Of a stretch of DNA of 42,089 nt, positions 34,710-42,089 are shown piece after piece. Position 1 is the stretch's first letter; each line of letters begins with the position of its first letter. The notes below the pieces were generated by a model, which was given only the letters and a program-made list of their open reading frames with translations, did no database searches and had not been told where the DNA came from. The stretch spans positions 1 to 42,089 of the forward strand of contig JAALOD010000014.1 of assembly GCA_013372845.1 (NCBI GenBank), in the 5' to 3' direction. The position numbers and the translations under genes were made by a program. This DNA is from Candidatus Udaeobacter sp. GTDB taxonomy: Bacteria; Verrucomicrobiota; Verrucomicrobiia; Chthoniobacterales; UBA10450.

Positions 34710-35858
34710 TTGAAATTGCCGGAATCAAAGAGTTTTTCGGCGGTGGGCAGCACTCCTGCTCCTTTCGCGTGGTATTATTTCCTGATGCCGGTGGCGGAAG
34801 TGGTCACAGTCCGCCGTGGCACGGCCATCTCCGCGGTTTATGGAACTGTGCGGATCGAGCCTGCCTTTGTGGTGCGGGTTCGTGCGCAAAATGACGGGTT
34901 CCTTCGGTTGGCCGAAGCTTTCTCGGCTGGTCGTGGTGCAATCGGCAACAGCGTTGAGAAAGGACAGTTGTTGGCGACGATCGCCGATGAGGAGACATCC
35001 CGGGACCTGAAGCAGGCTCGAGGCGATTTGCAGGCGGCCATCGACCGCGCGGCTGTTCCGCTCCCTTCTTCGGAGCTGCTTAAAGCAGCTGAGGACAATC
35101 TGCAACGACTCGAAAAGGTTGTCGGCTCGGGCAATGTGCCCGCAGTCGAATATCAGAAGGCGAAGAGCGAAGCGAATCGCCTGCGTGGCGCAGTAGAATC
35201 GGAGCGGATTGAGCGCGATCGCAATCTCAATTCGCTTCGAGAAACAACGAAAAAACTCGAGGCCCAGATGAAGAACTCGGAGGTGCGCGCGCCAATCGAC
35301 GGTGTTCTCACCAACGTCCAGACAATTGATGGAGAGCTGGTTTCGGACGGCAACGAGCTTTTCACCGTTTCGTCGCACAAAAATTACGTTCGCGGTGAAG
35401 TAAACGAAGAAGATGTGGGTGAGGTAAAACCGCGAATGAAGGCAAAAGTGCAGTTGTACGCCTATCGGACCAAGACTTTCACCGCGCACGTTTCTTCAGT
35501 TCAACCTGCGGCCGATCCAACGACTCAGCGGTACACTGTTGTACTGGAGATGGAAGAACCCCCAGACAACTTGATGACTGGAATGACCGGCGAGATGAAC
35601 ATTATTACCGGGACGCACAAAAATGCTCTTCTGGTGCCCACGCGCGCACTTCTTGTCGATCAGGCGTTGGTCGTCAAGGGAGGCATTGTGCATTCTCGCA
35701 CGGTCGGCGTTGGATTTCGCACTCTCGATTTTGCAGAAGTGACCAGCGGCCTGACAGAAGGCAGCCGCGTGATCGTTTCCGACCAGGACAAATTCCACCC
35801 CGGCGAAGCAGTACGGCAACGGATGGTCAATTCACCGCCGCCCCCGAAAGAACCATGA
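34710..35858 (+). CDS. HlyD/MacA-family periplasmic adaptor, N-terminus uncertain
   Basis: About 380 residues. A β-barrel/lipoyl half (VRIEPAFVVRVRAQNDGFLR, VEKGQLLATIADEETSRDL), a coiled-coil hairpin (about 100-190: AEDNLQRLEKVV...NRLRGAVESERIERDRNL), the second lipoyl half (NSEVRAPIDGVLTNVQTIDG), then membrane-proximal domains (GMTGEMNIITGTHKNALLVP). Such adaptors link an inner-membrane ABC pump to TolC. The start is unclear: the usual N-terminal membrane helix (RRWAALLLLSRGII at 34738-34779) lies in another frame. The first ~30 codons are probably frameshifted, or translation begins at ATG 34785. The end overlaps the permease start (ATGA). Confidence 0.82.
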   Translation: MKLPESKSFSAVGSTPAPFAWYYFLMPVAEVVTVRRGTAISAVYGTVRIEPAFVVRVRAQNDGFLRLAEAFSAGRGAIGNSVEKGQLLATIADEETSRDLKQARGDLQAAIDRAAVPLPSSELLKAAEDNLQRLEKVVGSGNVPAVEYQKAKSEANRLRGAVESERIERDRNLNSLRETTKKLEAQMKNSEVRAPIDGVLTNVQTIDGELVSDGNELFTVSSHKNYVRGEVNEEDVGEVKPRMKAKVQLYAYRTKTFTAHVSSVQPAADPTTQRYTVVLEMEEPPDNLMTGMTGEMNIITGTHKNALLVPTRALLVDQALVVKGGIVHSRTVGVGFRTLDFAEVTSGLTEGSRVIVSDQDKFHPGEAVRQRMVNSPPPPKEP

Positions 35859-37093
35859 CCCCGCCGCTTTATATTGCCTTGCGTTTTCTGACGCATCGCA
35901 AGCGGGCATTACTTCTGAGCCTTAGCGGGGTCGTTTTCGGAGTCGCGATCTTTATCTGCACGCAGGCGCAAACCACGGGGTTTTCGCGCTATTTCATCGA
36001 CTCAACCATCGGGAGCAATGGCGCGCTGGTTATCAAATCGCGTTTTCGCCCGCGCTACGAACCGTTGATGGTTTCGGCGAAGAGCTCCAAGGGAACAACG
36101 GTCGGGCGTCGTCTCTATTTTGAAGGCATTACTAACGCCAATGAAATCATGCGGGTAAGCAGGCAATTCTCCAATGTCGTTTCCTGTTCGCCAGTCCTGC
36201 GCGGAACGGTCAGCGCTCGTGCGGGATTTGAGAACGCGACTGTCGAACTTTACGGCATCGATCCGGCTCTGCATGCGCGAACGACTGATCTTCTCCACCA
36301 GTTGATTGACGGCAACTTCGATGACTTTCGAAATAACACGAGCTCGATCATCATCGGTTCGCGCCTGGCGGAGTTACTGCAGGCTGGTGTCGGCGACACG
36401 GTGCAATTGCTCGCGCCCAACGGCGAGTACTGGCGATTCACCGTTGCAGCGATTGCTCGGGCAGGAATTGGTTCGATTGATTCAACCCGGGTCTATTCGC
36501 ATGCCAGGGTCGCGCAGGCTTTGCTGCAACAACCCTCCGGCGCGTCAATGATCATATACAAACTGCGAAATCCCAACCGGGCGCCTGCTTTGGCCAGCCG
36601 TTTCGAAGCGCTTTTTCAGCACAACGCTTCGAGTTGGCAGGAACGCGAGGAAAGCACACTGCAACTTTTTTTGACCCTGAGAATGTCCGTCGCGATTACG
36701 GTTTCTCTTATCATTCTACTCGCCGGATTCGGGATTTTTAATGTTCTTACCATGTCGGTCCTCGCGAAAATAAAGGAGATCGCCATTTTGCGTTCGATGG
36801 GTTACCGGCGGATCGACATTTCCTCCATTTTCTTGTGGCAGGGCGCCTTGATCGCCGCAGCGGGATCACTGCTCGGCTGCTTGCTTGGTGCGTTAATGAC
36901 CTGGGGCGTATCGCACATTCCCATTCGTCTCCGCGGCTTGCTATACACGAATTACTTTCTAGTGACCTGGGACTGGAGACACTACGTGTTTGCGACCTTG
37001 CTGGCGATCCTGGCAGTGTTCATCGCGAGTTATGTCCCTGCGCGTCGCGCTGCTGAATTGCCACCTGTAGTCACGATTCGAGGATCCAGATGA
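35855..37093 (+). CDS. ABC transporter permease (FtsX/MacB-like)
   Basis: 412 residues with the FtsX-like layout: helix 1 at about 15-36 (KRALLLSLSGVVFGVAIFIC), a long periplasmic domain (about 40-270), then three helices (SVAITVSLIILLAGFGIFNV, LIAAAGSLLGCLLGALMTWG, FATLLAILAVFIASYVPARR). KIKEIAILRSMGYRRIDI is the cytoplasmic coupling segment, and the protein ends VPARRAAELPPVVTIRG as in MacB/LolC-type permeases. With the adaptor upstream and ATPase downstream it forms a MacAB-like export module. Start and stop overlap the neighbours by ATGA (35855-35858 and 37090-37093). Confidence 0.88.
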   Translation: MTPPLYIALRFLTHRKRALLLSLSGVVFGVAIFICTQAQTTGFSRYFIDSTIGSNGALVIKSRFRPRYEPLMVSAKSSKGTTVGRRLYFEGITNANEIMRVSRQFSNVVSCSPVLRGTVSARAGFENATVELYGIDPALHARTTDLLHQLIDGNFDDFRNNTSSIIIGSRLAELLQAGVGDTVQLLAPNGEYWRFTVAAIARAGIGSIDSTRVYSHARVAQALLQQPSGASMIIYKLRNPNRAPALASRFEALFQHNASSWQEREESTLQLFLTLRMSVAITVSLIILLAGFGIFNVLTMSVLAKIKEIAILRSMGYRRIDISSIFLWQGALIAAAGSLLGCLLGALMTWGVSHIPIRLRGLLYTNYFLVTWDWRHYVFATLLAILAVFIASYVPARRAAELPPVVTIRGSR

Positions 37094-37806
37094 ACTCAGA
37101 GACCTGTCTCAGTTGCGAAGGGATAGAGCGTTATTTGGGCGAAGAAGAAGAACGCGTGCACGCTCTCCGCGGCGTATCGCTGGATATCGAGTCCCGCAGT
37201 GTCCACGCAGTTGTTGGGCCGTCGGGATGCGGCAAGAGCTCGTTGCTTTACATTCTCGGCCTGCTCGATCTGCCTGACGCCGGCAGCGTTTCAATCCAAT
37301 CGGAGTCGGTTTCGCAACTTAGCGACGACGAGCTCGCGCGAAGACGGAGCAAATTCATCGGTTTCATTTTTCAATTCCATTTTCTGATGGAGGATTTCAC
37401 CGCGCAGGAGAACGTGATGATTCCGATGCGCAAGCTCGGGGAGCTTTCCGACGGTGAGATGCGCGAACGCGCTGCCGGTCTGCTGGAAGCGGTTGGTTTG
37501 GGCGACAAATTACGGAGACCCAGTCGTCATCTTTCCGGAGGCGAGCAACAACGTGTGGCAATCGCCCGGGCGCTGGCAAATGATCCCAAAATCATTCTGG
37601 CGGATGAGCCCACAGGCAACCTTGATACTGCCAACTCCGAGCGCGCCTTTGAACTGCTTCAAAATATCGTCCAAGAAGGCGGCAAAGCTCTGCTCCTGGC
37701 CACGCACAATCCTGTCATCGCCGAAGCCTGCGATTGGACCCATGAGATGAAAGACGGCCGGATCACCGCCAGCCACCCGCGGGGCGCGGGAAGTTCGATT
37801 TCTTAA
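37090..37806 (+). CDS. ABC transporter ATP-binding protein (MacB/LolD-like)
   Basis: 238 residues. Walker [10 protein letters not shown] (43-51), Q loop [12 protein letters not shown], signature LSGGEQQ (148-154), Walker B IILADEP (168-174), D loop and H loop (LLLATHN, near 200). It follows the LolD/MacB subgroup that energises FtsX-type permeases for mechanical export rather than transmembrane transport. It overlaps the permease by ATGA and is the last gene of the adaptor-permease-ATPase run. Confidence 0.93.
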   Translation: MNSETCLSCEGIERYLGEEEERVHALRGVSLDIESRSVHAVVGPSGCGKSSLLYILGLLDLPDAGSVSIQSESVSQLSDDELARRRSKFIGFIFQFHFLMEDFTAQENVMIPMRKLGELSDGEMRERAAGLLEAVGLGDKLRRPSRHLSGGEQQRVAIARALANDPKIILADEPTGNLDTANSERAFELLQNIVQEGGKALLLATHNPVIAEACDWTHEMKDGRITASHPRGAGSSIS

Positions 37807-37888
37807 GTCGATCAAACGCAGAGGCACGCCCCAACTGAAAATCGCTGACAGTTGGCAGCTCGCCGCTCCACCGCTAATCTCGCGGGCG

Positions 37889-39166
37889 ATGGAGAATATC
37901 CTGCCAATCTTAATTGCGGATGCGCCCGAGGCTTTGACCGAATTGTGCGGCGTCAACTTACTGGAACGTTTGCTCCGCATTTTGCAGCGGCTCGGATTTC
38001 GCAGCGCGATCGTTTTTTCCACAACACCCGAAATCATCGGAGCTGAATTAGCGAAACGCTCGTGGGCGCGCCAACAAATAATTGTCCATCTTGCCTCGGG
38101 CAGAATTGGACCTCTTACTTCCCAACTCGTTTTAGACCAAAGCGCGTCCGAGCGTTTCTTAATAGTACCGGCAAACATTTATTGTGACTCTCGTTTGCTT
38201 GCCGCTCTCTCCGCGAAACAGTCTCCCGCCGCACTTGTCGATTCCGATCCACCAGAATTCGCACAGTCTCTAATCCGGAATCCGTGTGGGCCTGCATTGG
38301 TCACAAGGGATTTTCTCTTTGCGCTTTCGCCGGCGCCTTTTTTTGAGGAACTCAAAAAAAAGATCGACAACCGCGAGATCGATATCGTCGACGCGGCCGA
38401 GGAGGATGATTACGTCGTCAAGATGCGCCGGCGCGTGAGGCCAGTCTGTTTTTCAGCGCCGCCTGGGCGGAACCGTCGTGTAGCGGAGCGCGTGATTCTC
38501 GATTCCGCGCAAAATGGAACACTCGACTTGCCCGCTTACGTTCACGGACCAATCGAAACGGCAATCATCTCGCTTCTTTGCAAAACGCGAATCACGCCAA
38601 ACCAAATTACGATTGGAGGTTTCATTATCGGATGCAGCGCGACCGCGGCATTCGCGCTTGGCCACGTCGGGCTCGGAATCCTCGCTGCTCTCATATTTGG
38701 TATCGTCGATGGACTGGACGGAAAACAGGCGCGCGTCAAAATCGAAACGACCGAGAGCGGCAAATGGGAACATCATCTCGATTTTTTTATCGAGAACTCG
38801 TGGTGGGCGGCCATCGCTTTTCAATTGTGGCGGAGCGGTCAATTTCCCAACGCGTTTTACTTTTTCGCGTTGCTCGTCGGGTCGCGCTTATTGCATGAAT
38901 TCGCGAAACGCCGGGCGACGATGGCTAAAGGCCGCCTGCTGGATGACGTCGCGCCGTTCGACCGTGCTTTCCGACTGATCGCAGCTAGAAGAAACGTTTA
39001 CGTTTGGATCCTGGCGTGTGGTTTTTTGTTGGACGCTTTTCCGCAAAGTTACGCCGTTATCTGCGGATGGGCTGCGTTTAGTGCTGCGGTTCATCTCGCC
39101 CGTTCCATCTGGATTTGTCAGGACGCGGTGCGCCGCTTTGTCGGTATCCACAGCCGCCAGCGATAA
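37889..39166 (+). CDS. CDP-alcohol phosphatidyltransferase with degenerate nucleotidyltransferase-like N-terminus
   Basis: 425 residues in two halves. The N-terminal ~200 (ILIADAPEALTELCGVNLLE... RLGFRSAIVFSTT) has the fold pattern of a sugar-nucleotide transferase but no GxGxR nucleotide loop. The C-terminal half has membrane helices and the family motif DGLDGKQARVKI with G18 spaced residues (SGKWEHHLDFFIE). The first two acids and Gly are normal, but the last part reads G-x6-D-x3-E rather than the usual G-x3-D-x3-D. This fused layout resembles the bifunctional enzyme of di-myo-inositol-phosphate synthesis. An inositol or other polyol substrate is inferred from ino1 6 kb away. The start lacks a good ribosome site. 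Confidence 0.72.
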   Translation: MENILPILIADAPEALTELCGVNLLERLLRILQRLGFRSAIVFSTTPEIIGAELAKRSWARQQIIVHLASGRIGPLTSQLVLDQSASERFLIVPANIYCDSRLLAALSAKQSPAALVDSDPPEFAQSLIRNPCGPALVTRDFLFALSPAPFFEELKKKIDNREIDIVDAAEEDDYVVKMRRRVRPVCFSAPPGRNRRVAERVILDSAQNGTLDLPAYVHGPIETAIISLLCKTRITPNQITIGGFIIGCSATAAFALGHVGLGILAALIFGIVDGLDGKQARVKIETTESGKWEHHLDFFIENSWWAAIAFQLWRSGQFPNAFYFFALLVGSRLLHEFAKRRATMAKGRLLDDVAPFDRAFRLIAARRNVYVWILACGFLLDAFPQSYAVICGWAAFSAAVHLARSIWICQDAVRRFVGIHSRQR

Positions 39167-39418
39167 ATCGAACGTCGGACATACCTGCTGGGGCCAATTA
39201 ACTTCCTTTTCAACGGACGAAGCGATTTCAGCGCGACGAGCCGATATTTCCAAAAATGATCGCATTTTCAACCAGTTGGCCGAACCTAGCGCATCCGATA
39301 AATCACCCGCTTCGGCAGTGTGCGCCACGGCCTGGTATCGTTCCGCCAAAGAGTTTGGCCAGAATCGAAAAGTTTTCACCGGATACAGCACTTTTCGGAT
39401 CAGGTTGAACATCGACAA
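38888..39418 (-). other. Doubtful open frame antisense to the phosphatidyltransferase end
   Basis: A 176-codon open frame on the minus strand. Its first 80 codons (SMFNLIRKVLYPVKTFRFWP, NSLAERYQAVAHTAEAGDLS) lie in the otherwise empty 39167-39450 gap and look protein-like. The rest is antisense to the phosphatidyltransferase gene and has no recognisable motifs. The first part may be a remnant or a small gene downstream of the PIG-L gene. I cannot name it. Confidence 0.25.
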
Positions 39419-39450
39419 TGAAGTCGGCGTTAGGCGTCGCGTCTCGCCAT

Positions 39451-40587
39451 TCAGTGCAAGATCGAACCGCGAGTGAATGTGCGCTCAGCGGAAATCATAG
39501 AAAGAGCGATACTTGCCAGATTCGGCACACCCGGAATCGCGATCCAACCGGCTTCATCGAAGAACCACGAACGCCGATCGACTTTGATGAACAAGTCGTG
39601 GATCGGCGAAAACAGATGCAATGGAAGCGTAAACTCGCCGGCAAACGGATGGCCCCGGTAACGAGCGATGCCAATGCTGCAATTCGTTGCGCAATCCAAC
39701 ACCTGAAGATCGGCCGAGCGGCTGGGAAGACGGATCTGGCACGTGCGTGTTCGCTCAAGCGAATCGCGACCCAAAATGAAAAACTTGTTCCTCTGCATAC
39801 GAAGCGGATCAGCTGAAAAGCGAAGATCGACATCGAGGTTGTCCCGCGCTCGACAAACGGAATAAACGGCGCCATCGCGCCGGACAGCGCTCTCGCGGTC
39901 GACACGAAGAAAGCGCTCCGGGCGTGCGGCGTATCTAAGAAAACGTTGCCTCGACAGTTTGATTTGCGTTTGATGGCAGCGAATTGCTTCGCGCTTTTTG
40001 GCGGTCTCCAATTCGGATGATGATAATTCTGCGGCGCGGTCGAAGAACGCAGGGCTGTGGCCGTGCACCAAATAATTCCACTGCGAAACTCGCGGTGCCA
40101 AAGAGTCGGCGAAGATGAGCCGCATCATCACGGCAACGGCGTTGTGGTCTGGGTGAATGTCGAAGAGCGAAGGCGCAAAGATGTCTGTGGGTGACCAATC
40201 GTCGATCACTCGAGTGATTCGCGTGAGTGCTCTGTCGCAATCGCGCAACAAAAGATCGGTCAGGCCCTGGTCTGGCAGGCCAAGGAATTGAACGTCCGCA
40301 GGGCAGATATCGAGAACGCGCAGCGCCGCCAGGGCTTCGGCGCGCCGCAATTTTCCCCACCGTTTTCGATCCGATGGACTCAGGCTCCATTTTCTTTCGA
40401 ACGCTCGCTGCGGCCAGGGATTGTCATCCCCATCTGTGACGTAGACAATGCGAATGGCCGCTCCAGCGCGAACCGCTTGCTGGAGAATGACGCTACAAGC
40501 CAACGCTTCATCGTCAGGGTGTGGCGCGATCACCATTAACCTTGAGCGGATATCGAACGTCGGAGCAGTTAAAGTTAGAAATGACAC
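39451..40587 (-). CDS. PIG-L family deacetylase with extra C-terminal domain
   Basis: 378 residues from GTG 40587 (MSFLTLTAPT). The zinc site is APHPDDEALA (H23, D26 and the DDE residues), with the second histidine pair in LFDIHPDHNAV (H145, D147, H148). This fold removes N-acetyl groups from N-acetylglucosaminyl-inositol or related sugars (MshB, GlcNAc-PI deacetylase and relatives). Residues ~230-378 have no close match I recognise (for example SPIHDLFIKVDRRSWFFDEA). It follows the GT39-like gene on the same strand with a 61-base gap, so the two are likely co-transcribed. A later ATG (MVIAPHP) is possible but would shorten the N-terminal strand. Confidence 0.85.
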   Translation of the reverse strand: MSFLTLTAPTFDIRSRLMVIAPHPDDEALACSVILQQAVRAGAAIRIVYVTDGDDNPWPQRAFERKWSLSPSDRKRWGKLRRAEALAALRVLDICPADVQFLGLPDQGLTDLLLRDCDRALTRITRVIDDWSPTDIFAPSLFDIHPDHNAVAVMMRLIFADSLAPRVSQWNYLVHGHSPAFFDRAAELSSSELETAKKREAIRCHQTQIKLSRQRFLRYAARPERFLRVDRESAVRRDGAVYSVCRARDNLDVDLRFSADPLRMQRNKFFILGRDSLERTRTCQIRLPSRSADLQVLDCATNCSIGIARYRGHPFAGEFTLPLHLFSPIHDLFIKVDRRSWFFDEAGWIAIPGVPNLASIALSMISAERTFTRGSILH

Positions 40588-40648
40588 CCTAGTTAAGAGA
40601 AGAGAAAGCGAGAGAGCTGGAAATCTAATTCAGCTGTCAGGCGAGGTA

Positions 40649-42089
40649 CTACCACTCGATCGGTCTGAACTGGCGATCAACGGCCTGCGCCCAGAAGACC
40701 ACGAGGTCGTGTCCGGTGGAAGTTTGCACAAAGGTGTGAGTGCCCGGTGAAAGAAAGCGCTCCTCTCCTTCATACCGCTCGCCGTCGAGTACACCCATTA
40801 CAGTACCAACGTCGCGCGCGATGATTTTGTACGAGACCGGAATAACGGTTTCAAAAGCAAAGTGCTTCCCGTCCTTGGATGAATGCAACAGGACACCTGC
40901 CACCCGCAATCTGTTTCCAATCGGCAAATAATTCTGTTCGACGAACCGGAACGTGGCCGGTGGCATCTTGCCTGGCAAAACGGCGACACAGGTGCGTGTA
41001 TCAATGCAACGCTGGATCACATTGTCTGCCATCCATCCACGCCGAATGCGTTCCTCAGTAAACGTCTCAATAATGGGATAAAAGCAACGCTGCCGAAAAA
41101 CCGTTTCTCCTCTGCGATCAAAAACGAAGTCACCCGGTTCAGTAAGTTTGAGCGTGGTCCGCAAAAGATCGCTCTCCAGTTTCGCCTTGTCTTCCCAGAA
41201 AGGGTGAACCAACAAGGCCACCAATAATTCGCATACACCGAACAAGGCGGGCACCGGCATGACGCGCCAGATCTTCGCGATATTTCGATTCCGGGCCCAG
41301 CGGTCCGAAATCGTCAGAACTGCGCCCGTACAAATGACAAAGGCGAGCGGATAGAAGGGCAGGTAGTCCTCCCGCGACAGAATGGGCCAAAAGGAAACGA
41401 GCGCGGTAAAGAAGAAGCCGGCCGTGACGAAGACAAAACTCCGGCGCGCCGCCACCACGGCCTCGGGCGTCGCGGCGACAATCCGACGCGCCCCGAGAGT
41501 GACGAGTGGAAATCCGACGGCAAAGATAATCACCCACCATGCGGGATGGTCGGTCAAACCGGGCACGACGTTGTGATCGAAAACCCCATAGCGGAACTGC
41601 GGCCAAATGCCGTAGAGCGCAAACGCGCCCGCGATTGTAGCAGGAACAATCAACGCGCTGGCGAAGAACGCTGCCAACGCGCCGAGAATCTGCCCCCAAG
41701 CGATACCCAGTCGCTCGCGGCCAACGAAAATCAGAGTCGCCGAGCCTCCGACTAGGGTCGACATGGCGAGAAGCAATGTCTTCATGGAGACGCCAAAGCA
41801 AAGACCCATGAGGAAACCCGCGATCAGCGCGCGCCGCATTGTCAATGCGCCATTGAGCAACACCCACATGCACAACAACCAAAGCGGAGCCCAAAGATTG
41901 TCCGTCCGGAATTCAACCGAACAAAAAACATAATCGATGGAAAGTCCCACTAGAATGGCTGCCCAGACGCCGGCGCGCCGGGAAAAGAGCAGCGAGCCGA
42001 TCCGATAGGTGCACCAGAAGGCAACAACGTAGAGCGGTTGCAAGACGATCCGCATCCAGTAGAGGATCGTTGCGCGGTCGCCGATCAAC
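40649..42089 (-). CDS. Membrane glycosyltransferase, GT39/ArnT-like, partial
   Basis: 480 codons, open to the right edge, so the 5' end lies outside the window. It is mostly hydrophobic with many helices, for example AGVWAAILVGLSIDYVFCSV, ALIAGFLMGLCFGVS and FVFVTAGFFFTALVSFWPIL. The loop FRTDNLWAPLWLLCMW resembles the 'RTD/E' loop of dolichyl-phosphate-mannose protein mannosyltransferase and ArnT-like GT39 enzymes, which move a sugar from a lipid carrier. The C-terminal ~200 residues form a soluble domain (RGETVFRQRCFYPIIETFTE). The usual N-terminal catalytic Asp-Glu is not in view. It is upstream of the PIG-L gene in the same orientation. Confidence 0.75.
   Translation of the reverse strand, partial: LIGDRATILYWMRIVLQPLYVVAFWCTYRIGSLLFSRRAGVWAAILVGLSIDYVFCSVEFRTDNLWAPLWLLCMWVLLNGALTMRRALIAGFLMGLCFGVSMKTLLLAMSTLVGGSATLIFVGRERLGIAWGQILGALAAFFASALIVPATIAGAFALYGIWPQFRYGVFDHNVVPGLTDHPAWWVIIFAVGFPLVTLGARRIVAATPEAVVAARRSFVFVTAGFFFTALVSFWPILSREDYLPFYPLAFVICTGAVLTISDRWARNRNIAKIWRVMPVPALFGVCELLVALLVHPFWEDKAKLESDLLRTTLKLTEPGDFVFDRRGETVFRQRCFYPIIETFTEERIRRGWMADNVIQRCIDTRTCVAVLPGKMPPATFRFVEQNYLPIGNRLRVAGVLLHSSKDGKHFAFETVIPVSYKIIARDVGTVMGVLDGERYEGEERFLSPGTHTFVQTSTGHDLVVFWAQAVDRQFRPIEW

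Noticed and set aside
1-42089. A general sequencing-error explanation for all frameshifts
   Set aside because: Long genes such as addB, addA and selB are error-free over 2-3 kb while breaks cluster in a few loci. Single cases (the kinase, the adaptor N-terminus) could still be errors.
1-42089. Prophage, integrated plasmid or transposase genes
   Set aside because: No integrase, transposase, capsid or replication gene was recognised in any frame.

Overview
This window looks like a chromosomal segment of an uncultured soil bacterium. My best guess is Verrucomicrobiota, in the Chthoniobacterales/'Spartobacteria' area. That placement is an inference. It rests on diderm features (β-barrel protein, TolC/HlyD/ABC export, VKOR-DsbA), several families of short dispersed repeats, degraded copies of a secreted protein family, and a lineage-style regulator built from RNA-polymerase α-CTD-like and sigma-region-4-like parts. 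No rRNA, phage or transposase gene was seen.

Layout. 1-3240 is a decaying, repeat-rich stretch: an intact Phd-type antitoxin next to a frameshifted RelE-type toxin, a frameshifted exported-protein gene, and remnants of secreted proteins. 3302-7728 holds a PGM1-like ATP-grasp ligase, a RhlE-type DEAD-box helicase flanked on both sides by a short repeat, and an AI-2E/PerM-type transporter. 7890-10990 has two more degraded copies of the secreted family, on either side of a NapH-like polyferredoxin with TPRs. 11090-15231 carries an exported carboxypeptidase-regulatory-like protein, a DsbA-VKOR disulfide pair, and a two-component system (its kinase split by two offsetting frameshifts) next to a PepSY-like exported protein.

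15474-19140: an unusual α-CTD/sigma-4 fusion regulator and a large outer-membrane protein gene. They share a repeated palindrome, ATTACA-N4-TGTAAT, found four times in 1.9 kb.

19188-24228 is a complete selenocysteine locus and the main discovery of the window. In order: a SelW/Rdx-type selenoprotein with an in-frame UGA (C-V-V-U), the tRNA-Sec gene selC, selD (itself a selenoprotein, UGA at codon 18), selA and selB. Ordinary gene calling cuts both selenoproteins at UGA. The tRNA, selenophosphate synthetase, selenocysteine synthase and elongation factor together supply what is needed to decode the two UGA codons. An AddB/AddA helicase-nuclease pair follows selB with almost no spacing (24232-30362).

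30423-42089: inositol-1-phosphate synthase, two wrecked TolC-family genes beside a largely intact HlyD-permease-ATPase export operon, a CDP-alcohol phosphatidyltransferase with a nucleotidyltransferase-like N-terminal half, a PIG-L deacetylase and a partial GT39-like membrane glycosyltransferase. Inositol synthase, the phosphatidyltransferase and the PIG-L enzyme would be compatible with an inositol-lipid or glyco-inositol pathway, but this is only inference.

Frameshifts are concentrated in a few loci (1-3.1 kb, 7.9-11 kb, 13.5-14.9 kb, 31.7-34.8 kb), while genes of 1-3 kb elsewhere are clean. That favours local gene decay over general sequencing error.
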